The notes beneath the pieces are model-generated. The model saw only the letters and a list, made by a program, of their open reading frames with translations, did no database searches and had not been told where the DNA came from. Source: Cardinalis cardinalis (Eukaryota > Chordata > Aves > Passeriformes > Cardinalidae). Taken from it: 64,000 nt of DNA. The stretch is from assembly GCA_014549065.1 (NCBI GenBank), contig JACDOX010000230.1, forward strand, positions 464,937 to 528,936. The letters run 5' to 3'. Shown piece by piece: positions 1-14,838 of this stretch (position 1 is its first letter; each line of letters begins with the position of its first letter). The translations under genes were made by a program, and so were the position numbers.

Positions 1-3000
1 CCAGAAACTTGCTCTCCCTTCTCCCTCCCTTCTCCTTCCTCCATCATATGATAATGTAAGATATTCTTCTTTGATCTTTCCAAACATATTTCAAGCTCTT
101 ATGATGACTGTGCATATGTAGTTTTTATAAATCCTTTAAATTTTTTATAGTTGTAAAGGCTTTCTGAAGTATAAGAAGCTTTTAAAATTTAATGCTCACA
201 CACCCCATCCTCTTGTGTCTCTGTTCCAGAATGCTGTGAAAAGCCTGCTGACTGCCCTTGTTCTTTTGTGTTACCCTCCTGGAATTTCATGGCTCCCTGC
301 CTCCACAGTAGTACAAATTTAGTTAGTAAGGAACACCTTGAATACTTTCTGCTAGGAAATACGTGTCTGCAACAGATAGTCACTCTGATTTTAGAAAGCC
401 TCTGAAAAGGGGTGTGCTATTTCCATTTGTATTATAGCAGTTACATGGGTTTACCAAAACATTTTTCTGCTTTCTTTAAAAAAAAAAAGTGAGAAACCCC
501 ATGTCACTATTATAAAAGTGTTCATGAGTAGCTAGAATTGAGAAAATTCCTAGAATTGTTAAAGGCTTAGAGAAAAAGCTAGAAAAGAATTATTGCATTA
601 ATCCTGCTATTAGTTTAGCTATTCATTTGAGTTTTAATTTGGTTTAAGTTATACAAAACAATATATTCACNGAGATCCACAGGGTCACTTAGAAAAAAAC
701 CTTTAGTATCGCTGTGTCCATTTGGTGTCCCACTAAAATGGATCATCTTAAAATGTAAAAACATTTGTGATTAATTTTCAATGTCATATGCAAGGCAGAA
801 GAACTGANGTTAGAGAAATAGTGAACTGAAATTTTATGCCTTTTGGAATTCATTACGATTTGCCAACAAAAACTTGCCTTAAAATCTTAATAAAAAAATA
901 TCAAAAATGAGTATGGTAGAACAATTCTCTGCAGCCTGACATCCACAACCCACACNAGAGCACAATGATGATAGTCTTCAGCTTTGTGATTAAATGGACA
1001 GTTGCAAATCAAAGTTACAATGATCACAATAGAGATGATAATTTTATCTTTTTTTGGCAAAAATTTTGTTTTCTTCTGCAACATCCTTTCAGTAAATTGA
1101 CTGAAATATAAATAATTACACACATGCAATTGAAAGTAATTCACTGATCTTGTAGAGAAGTGGTGGACTGAAGCAATGAAAGTTTTCAAGAATCACATAC
1201 AATGTTTTTCATATTTCACTGTTTTTACTATGACACTTAACAGAAAATTAATTAGAAAGAGAGAATCTATNCAATGAAGAAAATAAAAGCTGTTATAGCA
1301 GTATGAATACACTATTAGGGTCATTTTGCTACTTTGCAAAAGTACATCAAATGTTTACAAAAACTCAACATGAAGGAAATTTGTCCCTGAAAGGCATTTT
1401 ATCTATGCAAAAAAAAGAAATTTTATAGAGGTAAAGGGACTCAAATAGTAAAGTACAGAGAGCACTATGCACTTAAACTTGTGAAGAAAATCGTGCATTT
1501 TGAAGAAATAAATTAAAAATCTGCTTATATTAATGCAATTTAATATTCAAAACCAGCCCAGGACAAAGGCTTTGATATTCCTTTCTAGTTGCAAATGGAG
1601 CACTTTCCAAGGGTGAACATAAATAATTGGTAGAGGAGTGACTGGGGTGAGATGGCACTCTATCGTTTGAAGCCACCGTTATCAGGGAATGCTTCTTCCT
1701 CCAAACAGCATTTAAGTCATCTTCAGATTATTAAATTCAATGACATCCCATTACATATTAGGGATACCACTAGATTGGCTTGATGCCAACATTCTCTTTT
1801 TCCATTTTATGACACTAGATCAACAACACTAGANCTACACAACAGCTTATTTTAGCTATTAAAAGGAAAAAATAACCACACCCTAAACAATAAAGCCAAG
1901 TTTGCAGGACTGTGCCAGTATTAATTTTGTAAACTGTCCTCACACTTGCTATGAAAGTCAGGAGTGATCCCTTGCTATCCTAATCATCTGCTGTGAGCCT
2001 GTTTACAGCTTTACTGCTCATTCTCTCCATGCAAAGGGAACCAACTGGCCCTTTACCAATGGCTTCTTCCCACTCCTACCCTGCCAGCAGCTTTGAGAAG
2101 CTGCGCACAAACACGGGGCTGCAGGATTACAGTCCAAATAGTCAGGAACCATCTTTGCTTTGCCCTACTGCCTGCTAGCCAAAACTACTATTAGTATGTG
2201 TCCCATGCTGTTTTAATCTGTAACAGNCCAAGTAAATCACGACTTTGCTTCAATCCAGCAATTGCTGTGATATTTGCCTCATTTTCAACTACTTATAAGA
2301 AATCCCCACATTCCTCATTTTTTGAGAAACTCCTTCATATTGAACTATCAAATCAGAAGGTTCTAAATGCTGTTACCATAAGGGAATGGTAATTTACCAC
2401 AGGGCAACAGTAATTTATTTCCACAGGACTTGTCTGAAATATTTCATACTGCAATGATTGCTTTTACTTTGCTGTTAGGGATTGCTGTCTGTCTTTGTAA
2501 GTTGAATCCTGATTTTTTCAACTCTGTACACAGAGATTTGCAATGTGTCCATTGCTTCATTACCTACAAGTGATACTGACTCCAGCAGTAAGGAAAGTGG
2601 AGGTGCTAGGATTTTCCTTTTCAACCTTGGCAGCACCAGAATTGCAAGTATAAGCTCTGTCTATTAAAAGGCCTCCTTTTTTAGTGCTGAGGAGCCGGCC
2701 AACATTTGTCACTAGAGTAACACAGAGATGGGAGCTGCTTCTTTGTTGCTGAACATTCAAAGGTATCTATTTTCTTTTCAAGAGGTCCAGCAATTCCCAC
2801 TAAAAATCAATGAGGCTTAAGCAGAGCTCCAGGATTTCTTTCTGAAACCAGTACCACTTCTAAACTGCCCCACAGAAGAACTGGTTTTCTTCCTAATAAA
2901 TCATTTGGGTTGACCTTGACCAAAAATACTGAATTTGCAAATTAATTTGTGTGGATAAATATACTAAAAAATACAGGAACTAGCAATTTACAGTATTATG

Positions 3001-6000
3001 TATTCAATGATGTCTCTATTAAACAGTATTAAAAAGGCTAACATATATTAAAAATGAANTTTTNNNNNAAAAAAACCCATGAAAAACGAATTTGAATCCT
3101 TGAAGAATTACCTTGCCCCATTTAAATTAGAAAAATTCATTCAAAGAACCCTCATGAAGTGAGATGAGACTCAATAATACATCACAAGGACCTACACAGC
3201 ACGGCTGTTACNAGGAATCAGGGACATAAGGAGTATTTTTGTCTTTGATGCAACTCCATATTTTACCTGTTATAATCCAGATCTTCTTCTTAGGTCAGAT
3301 GATGGAAACAGGGGTGAGAGAAATGTAAGTTAATGTCATTAGTTTCAAATGGGCTTTTTACATATTTAATTTCATTTATTATTTCTCTAACCCAATTCTT
3401 CCATTAACTTTTATTTACCTGTCCTCAATTCCAATGAGAATTGAATATACTTGAGATTATTTATATATCTCTGCCTCATCAGAGATGGAATATAACAAGG
3501 GAGAGAAGAGCTGTCCGTACAGGGAAAAATGAGAAGGCATAGGAGAGAAAACAATGAAGATGAAGCAAATTAAATCTAATTCTGAACCTACTGTTGGAGA
3601 AAATATGAACAATTTCAGGCAATGATTTTTAGAAAATAGTGAAACACAGGAAATACTCTTATATGGAAAGCAGATTATTTTTTTCATGTGTCTATTCCTT
3701 AAAGGTAAACTTTGAATATTATGGGAATTATGCAGAACACTCTTCTGATCTGCTCTCAAAGTTCATGCAAATATTTTGCAATCTTGGGAGAAATTGTTAT
3801 AAGGCTTCAGCTGCATCAGCTGCTGGTAGAAAAAAAATCAGTTTTGTTCAAATCTTAATGGATTCAAGATTTCCAGGGANAAAAACCCAAAAAACCAAAG
3901 CAAACNTTTCCAATAAAACCTGTAATTATTTTTCTGCCCAAAGAACCTCATGATGCATTTTAGCAGTAATTAGGGATGGGACCAGTTTGCACAAGATCAC
4001 TTTTCAGACTGTACAATAAATGCAATTTTGACAGAAAATTTCATAAATAACAAAATGACAGAAAAAAAAAATGAGGTATTGGGTGGAAGTGGAGCTGTGG
4101 AAATTCATGCAAAAGTAGCAAAGATTGAGGCTGGGAATGGAAGGCTGTTGGAAGTCAAGACTATTAAAAAATAGAACTCCAAAGGTAGGAAAAGATCACA
4201 AATCTATAACAAAAAAAGATCTAGAGAGTGGAAATATTTGGCAGAAATGACAAAAAGAAAGTCATTCAACTGATCAAACTTTTTCATCCATATTCATCTA
4301 CTTCCATAGTCTTCCTTTCAATTGCTGTAGCATTAAGTCTTCATCCCCAGAGACAAGGAAGAACATTGCTGCCAGAGATAATTATGACATAGCTTTTTGG
4401 ACTTGTCTCTGAACATGCTGAAGAAGTTGAGCAGTTGGAAACAGCTAGTTGATAAAATTAATGGCTGCTTGTCTTCTCCTCACAGGTAGAATTGATTGAG
4501 GACTCTGTCTTCCAATCACATCTAAAATCTGGTTACAATTTAAGAACNGTTCAAAAATTACTGATAGATGAAATATGAGCAGATAACCTTAGTGCCACAG
4601 GAAATACAATTTAAAACCCTTTCAAGAACAAAACAAAACCAGACACTGTACAGAGACCTTAAATTGTACAGTGCAACTGAAGTGATCACCTTGGCATTCA
4701 TATGGTATTAACATACAAAATACTTCAGAGTTTACGATCANTGGCATCTATGTCACGTTGAGACCTAGAAATAGATGTTTTTGAAAGGTACCTGGAGAAG
4801 GAAAAAAAGAAAAATAAGAACAAAAAAATCTATGGGAAAGTAGTGAAATATCTGTGAAATTACATTGCGGATGCTGGGGAGTATGTAATTCTGTATAGCA
4901 TCTTTACAATTTCCTTTTTTATTCCTATATCTTCCTCAAAAATTCTATCTTATGCTTGCACTGGGTGTTCATCTTCAAATAATTATAAGGTCTTTATGAT
5001 GCATTTTTCCAACACATCTTTATTCTGTTTGACAGACAGGCAAACCAAGGCAGCATGATTTGAATCTATATAATATTCTTGTGTCTTGCAGACCACAAAG
5101 AGAACTAGGTAATTCAATTCCAGTTTTGTGTTGTTTCAGATTGACCAAAAGATTTTACCATTTATCTACTTAATATTTCTAATAATGAGTAAATAAATAA
5201 AAATATAAAGAGATGCTGCATCAACACAACTGAATAAAAAAACAAGAGTCAGACAGAATTAACAAAAGAGAACAAAAGCATAGATTTTTCTATGTAAGCA
5301 ACAGTTTCCAATAGAGCAATTCCAAAGTAAGGCAGCTGTTTTACTTCCAGCTCTAAGTCTCCTCAGCTTCCCTTTAGTAGTAACTGGAATAATGAGCGGG
5401 TCTCTCCACAGCAAAACAAAGATCACTTAAAAAATCCAGTCCCACACCCTCTTGATCTAAAGAGACAACACTCCCAAACAGTCAAAACCAAAAAGAAGAA
5501 TCAACCATAAAATTGCCTTTCATAATCCGCTCACCATCCTGCTCCCTAGTATAATTAGTGCATCTNCTTTTGCTGCCAGCAATCTGTGACATACTTACTA
5601 ATGCGTCCCACAGACAAAAGAGTTTTCTGGGGAATCTTGAGCTTCTCTTTGGTGTCTTTTCAGGTACAGATATCCAAATGGGTNTTGCCTTGGCAGAGTA
5701 GAGAGCTGCTCTTGATCAGTTGCTTCAGCAGAACAGAAAAGCTGTCTCACTGAGGCCAAACATGGTGGGAGAACAGAGATATCAAGTTATCTTGTGAAAG
5801 AGTGGCTATATTAACCAAACTAAGCAAGCAAATTTTAAAGTATGGAAAAATACTGCTCTTCAAGAAGGAATGTATCTTTTGCATAAACTAAACCAATGCC
5901 ACTGCTTATTAGAGCTGTTCCAAAAATTAAATTTTCATCTCTCAGAAAGACTAAGCTTTTGTTTTTCCTTTATTTGTCTTGAATCATAACTACACATTGC

Positions 6001-8720
6001 TGCTGAAGAATTTCGCATGGAATAGAAATTCCAAAACATTTAATTCAGAGCCACCAAAATATATTGAGTCAGCNTTGTTGGAGTGGGATCATAACAGAGC
6101 CTAAATAGAACTGATAACTTAAAATAAAGCATTATCACTTGATTGATTCATTACCATTATTTATAGAGGNATTTCCAGAAAAGCCAGCACATGTGCAACT
6201 GATCAAAATCCTGACTATTGCACAACCTGAGCTTCAATACCTTCTGAGTGAATCTACATGGCAATGTCTCAGTGACCTTGAGGCCAAGATTTATGTTGTT
6301 CCATAATATTTACCCTCGGAAACACAAGGGTAAGACCTAACATGAATTAGATTGTATGCACAAAGTGAAAACCCAGGGTACAGCCTGTGATTAAAAGGTC
6401 ATGCTGTTACCTGTCACATAGGGAAGGTTTCAGAATTCATGATCACGTCTTCCTGTGCAACATTCGTAACACCTTCATGTGATCAACATCAAGCTAGAAA
6501 TGCAGTCTGGCATGCTCCATGTAAAGGCACAACATCATTTGCTGTGAGAAGTGGAATTTCAATCTTTTGCAAGAGCAATACTCATAGCCGGAGCTGNGTT
6601 TTGGGAGTACAATGGGACTGTCCAGCCCAGAGACCCAGAAATAGTCTGTTTGTAAGCAGTCACTTATGCTCAGTAAAGTATAATTTTAACAACTACCAAC
6701 TAAAATGTACTNAGCTATTCTTTCTGGAATAGTGATGCTTGAAACAACAAGGATTAGGGCAATGCAAAAAAGAAACATTTGCTGCATTGAAATGACCTTT
6801 TCAAACAATGTTTCACTGTGTAAACAGAACTCATGGTGTAATTCACCTGCAACTAATGACTTTCTTGTAAAATTAATGCTACATTTAATCCTAGTTTATA
6901 AGATAGTTGCTTTCCTGATGTATGCCGTAGTCTGAGCATAAACATGAGTATGCAGGAATTGTACAGTATGTCTGATGGAATGGAAGAAAGGACACCACGA
7001 TTCTGCACAACTGATATAAAAGTTTTCATAGGGATTTGGAAGAAAAAAGAGAACCAAACCTTTCACCCTCAGCCTATGGACAACCTCAATAACTGCTGCC
7101 ATTGACATTGGCAAGAATACTCAGCTTTTCTCTTAGTTTTAGAAGTGAATCTTCAAGAACATTATTACAGTTCAAATCAATTCTGCACAGCTAGTAATTC
7201 TTCCTACGACTTAGCTTGAACTGGAGTAAAAAAGAGAGCAGCTCTAACAAGACTGAAAAGGAATTGCAGTTGTTTTTTGACAGTATCCTTTGAACTGAAC
7301 ACTTTTGCAGCTGCTCTTTGAGGATGAACCCTCAGCTTGTTCCACAAGGTCTGAATACGAATGGAGTGAGCAGAAAGTGGAGTAGCAGATGTGTTGCAGA
7401 CTGACATACCCTAACCACTGAGAGCCACAGGGCCCCCAACCGCAGGAGCAGCTCCAGAGGGGAAACAGGANCACCATGAAGTGTGACCTCAATTTCCACA
7501 AATCAGTGGATACGAACTCAAAGCAATTGTCAATGGTGCATAAACTGTGGTTTCAGTTACAGGAGGGCTGCATATATGTCTGACTGAAGTGGGTGAACAG
7601 GATCAAGAATAAAGGAAATGCTTCAATTCTCTGTGCTAAGTGAAAAATGCNTTCCAAGAAGGGCAAATTCCTCCAAGTTATATGAAGGACAATGGCTAAA
7701 TTATTATGACTTAATAAAAACCCCANGAATTTGATTCTGAAAAAATATATTCACAAATTGGTATCTTCTTTTTCTCTTCCCTTGTAAAATAGACATCAGG
7801 AGAAAAACTGAAAAAGCCACAAACACCAGCCCCATACCTGCACAATTTTAAAGATATTTAGGAGTTATGGATTTGGGCATTTGGGTTTTGGGGGGGAGGA
7901 GTAGGAGGATTTTTGATTATTTGGTTGGGGGAGTTTGAGGTTTTGTGGTTTTGTTGTTTTTTTCTTTTTTTTGGTGTTGTTTTTTTTTTTGTGAGAGAGG
8001 TTTATCAGATTAAATGGAGGGTGAAAGTGAAAAAAAAAGTCAGAGAGGGGAAATTTTATTTCCACACCAAAACTAACTGAATATATTATGGTATATGACT
8101 TTGTCCACATTATATTGAATTACCATGAGAATGAGTGAATCTTTCCACATCCTTTCTGACAATATCATTATTATGAATGACATTATCACAGATGGTGATT
8201 TTTCTGTTTGTGATCATATTTAGCTAGTAAGCTGATAATGCTAGAATTAAAAGGACAATTTTTGGCACAGAGTCAAAAATTTANCTCAAATAGAAGTTTC
8301 AAGGCATTTGACATGAGCTAAAGTTTATTGAAAGAAGAAAATTGATGTCTCTTAATATCATAAGAAAATGACTTTGATTTCCACAACACAATTTATTATT
8401 CTTACTCTGTCTCAGAACACCATCACTACTTTTTTTCTCTGCTCCTTAATTTTGGTAGTGCTATTTAAATTGTAGGTAAGAGAAGTACATATGCTGCTTC
8501 TTTACATCTATCACTGGCCTNAAGTGGGGAGAGTAGAAAGGAATTGGGAGGGAGAGAGTAGGGAGGAAACTCATCTATTCAGTAAAAATTATTTTCCAAC
8601 AAGGTTACACTCAATTGCAGAAAACACCTCTCCTTTAACACTGAAGTTCATTGTGTATTGCCATGATTGATTTAATGTACATTGAATACTTGCTGCATAC
8701 TTGACAGCAGCTGAGTGCCA
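1..8720. other. AT-rich non-coding stretch without recognised genes
   Basis: This stretch has no reading frame longer than about 100 codons and no protein family I recognise. It begins with a short pyrimidine-rich tract (about 10-43). A five-base run of unknown bases lies at 3064-3068. The base composition is AT-rich, with many short A and T runs. I saw no CR1, SINE or LTR that I could support. It is best read as intergenic or intronic DNA. Old, strongly diverged repeats could be hidden here that only a database search would reveal. Confidence 0.6.
7875..8003 (+). repeat. G/T-rich low-complexity tract with a G-quadruplex-type motif
   Basis: The plus strand changes abruptly to a G/T-rich tract that ends in long T runs. 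Its first 22 bases (7875-7896) contain four G-triplets separated by 5, 4 and 1 bases, which fits the usual quadruplex pattern of four G3 runs with loops of 1 to 7. A further G5 run lies at 7927-7931. The short frame read on the opposite strand across this tract is a low-complexity artefact. No function can be assigned from sequence alone. Confidence 0.65.
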
Positions 8721-9094
8721 CNTTTGTGTGGCAGCAGTTCTCTGGCTACAGAGAGCAACAGGCACAACTTTCCCAAGCATTGTCCTGGGAGAGGNTGTGA
8801 GAAGATCAGAGAAAAGAATGATAAAAAATTCTTATTTTCACTTGCTGCACCTGTTGTTTTGAATATGTGGAATGTATTATGGAGATTTGTTAACCAAAGA
8901 GTGGTTTCTTAATTGGCCAAAGGTTATGGTGTTTGGGTTGAAGGACCTATTGGTTCCACCTGTATTGTAACTGTCTATAAAAGCAATGGGTTTCTTAATA
9001 AGTATAGTATAATAAAGTGATTGATCAGCCTGCTGTGAATCATGGAGTCAATGCTAATTATAACCCAGCTGGNGGGGCTGCAATTACACATTTG
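8721..9094 (+). mobile_element. Solo LTR of an ERVK-type endogenous retrovirus with 6-bp target duplication
   Basis: The LTR proper runs from TG at 8727 to CA at 9088 (362 bp). It is flanked by CNTTTG (8721-8726) and CATTTG (9089-9094), which agree at every known base, giving a 6-bp target duplication. Class II (ERVK) insertions typically make 6-bp duplications. A TATA box (TATAAAA, 8975-8981) is followed by a polyadenylation signal (AATAAA, 9011-9016), fixing plus orientation and a U3-R-U5 order. No internal gag, pol or env sequence is attached and there is no second LTR, so this is a solo LTR left by recombination between the two LTRs of a provirus. It is inactive as a virus but keeps promoter-like signals. 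Family naming needs a Repbase or Dfam comparison. Confidence 0.8.
8975..8981 (+). promoter_or_regulatory. TATA box inside the ERVK-type LTR
   Basis: TATAAAA lies 30 bases before the AATAAA at 9011-9016 within the solo LTR. This is the usual compact U3/R arrangement of a retroviral LTR. Whether it still drives transcription cannot be told from the sequence. Confidence 0.6.
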
Positions 9095-12000
9095 GATCCA
9101 ATTACAATACCAAAAATTCTAATAATTATACTGTAGGTCTTAAAATATTAGATCTTCTTAAAAACAGCTCAGTAAAACAAACTGTTTACATGAGAGGCTT
9201 ATTTAAAACCCCACCAAGTGTCCAGTCCTCATGTTCTCAGAGAAAACTTCAAAACATGTTTAGAACCAACTATAAAACTTCAAAATAAGTGAAAAATAAC
9301 TATCAAAACCCAATACTAAAAATGTTTTCTTTAAATATACCATGATATTTTATTATACCCTGATTACTTTTAAGTCACTTGATATGTAGATTATTCTTCA
9401 AATTAAATGCAACAGAAATAAAAAAGTCATGAAAAGTTATTAATCTGGGTATATTGTCTTACCCATTTTGTTGGATTTTTTTTAAGGACTTTTCCATTTG
9501 TCCAATATCTTTTCTCTCAAATATGCAGAAGTAAGTAATATCAGAGGTGTTAAATGGCAATTTCATTGAAGTGAGGAGCCAGTAGAAGTAAAGAGCCTCA
9601 AAGATGTAATACATCCTCATTTATCAGCCATTTAGAAGGAAGGGGGGCAGGTGTGGAAATCAATTAAATAACAAGCATTGCTAGTGTTTCACAGATTCAG
9701 ATATTGTTTATGATAGGGGGAAATCACCAATAATAATGGAACTCTGCTGTGAAAAATGGAGGAAAATGAGCCATTTACTTCAGTTAGCAAAAGGCACAGA
9801 CTTTTTAAAACCAGATGAGAGTTGCATTGTGTAAAACTGTACACAGAGCAAACACTGTAGTAATTTGATCTCCTTTTTATGGGTAGCCAGTACCTTGAAA
9901 CTGGAATTCTGTAAAAACCAAGGGGAATTAAGACACTTGAAATCTTACATAATCACAGTCTTAAATCACAGCTGATTTTACCAGCAGATGACTGCCATGG
10001 TGTCTAAACATAGAGAGTGTTAGAGTTTCATTGCTGGGTCAGCTTTCTTGACTCTGTCTTGATCCAGATAAAATGTGCTATGTCATTTTGAATGATAAGC
10101 GTCTTTGCTTCTGGGATTTATTGTGAAAGCAGCACAATGAACTGGACAATTCTGAAGTCAGTTGTAAGCAAAAAGGCCAGTAATTAGTGCTTACAACTTT
10201 TGACTCGAAGAAATTTATGTAGTCATTGAGCTGGCATTCAAGATTTCATGGCTGAGTTAAACTGAAACATTTACAATGAGATTGTTTGCATGTAAGGCAA
10301 AAATTATAGTCCCCTATAAAATCCCCTATAGATTTACTTGTAAAATGAAAAAATCATAACACATTTTTTTGTAGATTTTTGAATTTTTCATCAGCTATAT
10401 ACAATTGGCTCCTCCCTTAAGGAAAAAGACCCTTCCGCAGTTACAAGCTGCCAGAAAAATAGAGTAATGTCTTAACACCCCCAGTAAAACTAGTATGCAA
10501 AATGTAGTATACTGTGTTTTTGAAAAAAGGTTTTTCTTATTATATAAACACATTTTTGCTTTTATTACAAAATCTATTTAGGATTATCATAATNAGCATG
10601 AACTTTAACACACTTCTTGACATTATCTCTATGAAACCAAATGTTTAGATCAAAATTTTTCAATATTATTCTCTCATGATATCAAAATAAACAACAAAAA
10701 AAAAGAAATTCACTAAGTCACAAGCTATGCTCAGCTAGCAAAGTACATTTATTCATGCAAAACTTCAGATTGGTTACTATTTTCAGAAGATCTATTTGTA
10801 AATGTGACATATTAAGATTTCCTACATAACCAAGGAAAAAACCCCTGGCCTTTGGACAACAGCNCTGAAAAAAACAATATTTATAAAATACAGAGGCATA
10901 CAAGCAGTATGTACTTGATAGGAATAAGAAAAGAGCAGAATTGATAATTCTCTCTGTTTTTCAGTACAGTTGTTTGACAGGAGGGTTCAAGCACTACAGC
11001 CTTTGGCAAAAGCAAAAGAGGAGACAATAGCCACCTTTGAGATGGATTTCAGAACAAAAGGAGAGGAACTAAATGTTTCCATGACAGGCATGTTTTCCCT
11101 TGGCCTTCTGGCCTGTATTCTAGTAGAGTAAAAAAAAAAACCAAAAAGAAATCAAAAAACGTTTTTCAAAAGGGACTCAATATGTTTTTTACAAGTGAAA
11201 AGCTTTTAGCCACAAGACAACTGAGATGGCTTTCACCCAATCCCAAGTACTGCCAACTGCTTATGAAAACTCCTCAGCAGTACTCTTCTTACGACATCTG
11301 GCTTTAACACGTAACCCTCACCTGGTTTAGAGTCACAATCCAGAGGTGTCTGGCTCAGTAGGTGCAGCTGCTTATGCTACTCAGTAAAATTTATCACCTC
11401 CTGTTTCTAGGGTCACTCTGATCCTCNAAGGTGGATTGAAGAAGGGAAGAACACTTCAACACAGACGTATCAAGATGCATTGAAGAAAAAAGCTTCATGT
11501 AGGAATGCATGAAACCTCTTTCACCAATTATTCTTTGATTGTTACCAGATCTGTCTTTAATTCCCCCCATCCTCAAGCCCTTGAACTCCGCTTGTATTTC
11601 TTTCTCCTCGCTCTTCCAAATTTAAGGTGTTTTATTTTTTTTATTTAACAATCATCAAGGCATAATTTTCCATAACCTCATGACAATGTACGAACATATA
11701 CTTTATCTAAGGCAAGTCAATTACCTGCTTTATGTCACATTATTAATTCTTAATCACATAAGACAGACTAGGCACCTTGTGAAGATAAATATCTTGTAAA
11801 GCATGTTATACTATATTCATCTTGCTATATTAGGAAGACATTAATTGAAGTGTGTTATCTATCTTTCCAACCAAGAGTAATTCTGATATAAAATAAATTA
11901 TGCTGAATAGGATGAACTCTAATGAAGTAAGTTAGGACTTTTTTTGTATAGTCAGCTGCTTAAGAAATCAGTTAAAATTCCTCATATTATAAAAACACTT

Positions 12001-13072
12001 GGAGTATTCTTATGGGGTTAATGACTTTACTGGCAAGCAACATCATGACATTAGAATATCTCAGTACATGTCCCACAGGTCATACGGTATTGTTTCATTT
12101 CAGATTCATTTAATCTGATGTCAGCCTTTGGTGATTCTCCTTTTTTATCAACTTGTNCACAAGCTCACACATATTTCTCTCAATATTGCTAACTTTTCCA
12201 GAAGAGAATAATCATACACCTTCATCTCAATTTTTTTCNAATTNAAAAAAAAAAAACAGAAGAGAAGAGAAATGAAATTCCATTGAGAGGGGAAAAACCT
12301 ATTTTCCTAATTTTTTTAATGTATTTCTGAACCATCATTACTATAATAACTAAATATCTCACAGATTCTAACACGACTGTCTTCACATCATCACTCTAAA
12401 GTAAACTGTGATTTTGCTTCTGTTTTACAGCTGGGGACCCAGGTCATTGAAACTCTACATAATCTTGCCATACCACTGGGTCAAATTAAAAGAGTATTGA
12501 AGTCCTTGTAGCCACTGGTAAGGACCCTCCTGGATGTCTAGCAAACTGGTCATCCACCTTACCAGCAGGCAACCAAGTAGGTTGAATCTTAGAGCAAAGA
12601 TCACAATAACAAATGAGAAGTTAAACTCCACATGTACAATGATTAGCTTTCCAGATAAGNGTTTTGTCCACACGGATCTGTGNCTCTTGCCAAAGAATCC
12701 GTAAATATAATACATAAACCGAGGAAAAAACTTTCACTTTACCCAACATCTTGTTTCTCTTGTACATCTGCCTTGTTTTTCTTAGTTTTCAATACATAAA
12801 TGGAACATATGGGAAAGACTGGGAAGCCTGCAGTTTTTTAAATATGTCAAGACCAAAGGCAGCCAATTCTGTATCTGGATATCAATCACCAACCCNCGCA
12901 AATGACACATGAAATGCTATGTATACATGGGGCCCCAAAAGCCTGCTAAATGACACAGAAAAAATATTTTCATTTTTTTCTTTTCTCTTGTAGTCTGCAA
13001 GAATGAAAAAAATCAGAATACGGCGTCAGTTAAGGGAGGATTCCTGCTGTTCATCAGAATGCAAATCTGAGA

Positions 13073-13103
13073 TTCTTTTCCTTTCCTTTTCCTTTTCTCT
13101 TCC
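13073..13103. repeat. C/T-rich (CCTTTT-like) simple tract
   Basis: About 30 bases consist almost wholly of C and T, with an imperfect CCTTTT period. This is a pyrimidine-rich simple repeat with no associated gene. Confidence 0.7.
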
Positions 13104-14838
13104 ATCTGCATGAGTCCAGGAGACACATGATGTGGTTGTTGTAATACTTTTGAAGAATGAGAACAGGACTGGAAAACCTGGAAGAGATTCCAACACAATA
13201 CCTCATTTATCTTCCTATGTAATCTAGGATGATTTCTGTATCCTGACCATGACATTCCGAATGTTAACCTGTCTCTTCACTGAATGTCAATTAGAACTTA
13301 GATTTTTATCCATAATTTGCACCCTTGCACATGCTAAGCTTCCATAAGTAATTCTTTTGTGTTAAGATGCATACTCAAAGGTATTGCTTTGTTTAGCTCT
13401 TCTGTCAGTCACTGTGATGGAATGAATGTGTCTGAGGAGTAAAAAGAAAACTTTCTCACCCAAAAAATTCTTTTGCAAACACTTCAAGAGCTTTCCAAGA
13501 AAATAAACATTTCCTACTAAACNCAAATCAGTAGAAAATCCAAATTTCTTCTGAAAATAAAAAACCTTGACTGAAAATATGGTTATTATCCAAGCTACTT
13601 TATATGAATGTTCTAATATGCTATAGATCTGAGCCTTAAAGTTTAGCAATGCTTGTAGATTTTGAAAATTACATCAGTGATATCTGCCCTGGAAAATGGC
13701 TGATAATTTGATATATCTTTCTGTCCAGTGTTACTGATTTTACATAACAAGCAGCATAACAAGACATGGGAAGATATCTCCACTCTGATATTGGGGCACT
13801 TTGCTCTAGAAAGGGATAAGATAAAGAGTAGATAAAATAAAAAGTTTGAAAGTGAGCTGAAGGAAAAAAAAAAATAGCAAGGAGCTATGCTGATGCCTGG
13901 GCTCCTGGAGAAGAGCCCTCACCCAGATGGGTCTGTACACAAGCAGAAAAGGCCACAGCTTCTTCCTCTCCTATATAACACCTCAAATGGAACTTGGATG
14001 AGCAGTACTTGAAAAGGTTAGCATGTGGAAAGTTAGCCCTTGTGCAGGACACATGAAAATTAAGCAAATTTCTTGTGTTTGCTTTCTTTCTTACCTCCCA
14101 AGAACCTACNGAGTGCAGAATCACCATCTGCTGCTCCTTTGGGAGGAAGTGTTAAAGTCAACTTCAAACTTCAATGGCAAGCACCTGCTGTGTGTTTGCT
14201 CTAAAATACTTATCACATAAAACCAGTTTCAGTGGATTGAGGTTTAAGGTCTAAGCACACTGAGTGGAAACAGATTGCTCACAGCTATGTTTATTTCTGT
14301 NTAAATGTCTTTTGATTACTTTTGCTTAATACAAAATTAGAGATTGCATTGCTCTTTACGACAGCACTCTGCTCTTTTGTTCCTACTGTATTAGTCCAAT
14401 TTCTTCTTTGAAGTAATTAAAAGCCTAACCTTTCAATTTGTGCCAAATTAGTAGGAAGATGAATCTTCGTTTACCCATAATTGGGTAGCATTTTCTTTGC
14501 TCCTCAATCTAAAAAGTCCTAAAATCCAACACAGATGTTTCATTATATGACACCTGTTTAATTGTTCCCATGTTGCTATGGGAAACTCAGCTTTTTATAC
14601 CTTTGAAATAATTAGGACTCAAGCAGTAAGTGTTGCTTATCATAATGCCTGGCTAGATAATGTTTGTCAAACAATTTAATGAATTATGCCGTAATAATCT
14701 TCTGCATGTGTTTAAGGCTGCTGGATTTTCTATTTGTTGAAGTGTGACAACCAATTCAGCATGATACAACAGACAATCATGACAGTGTGAGATATATATT
14801 TGTATGCCATATTTACTGGGCTTACAATTACACAATGG

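Noticed and set aside
12455..12715. 86-codon minus-strand frame with a hydrophobic central part
   Set aside because: It looked membrane-protein-like, but no family was recognised, two unknown bases interrupt it and no splice sites frame it.
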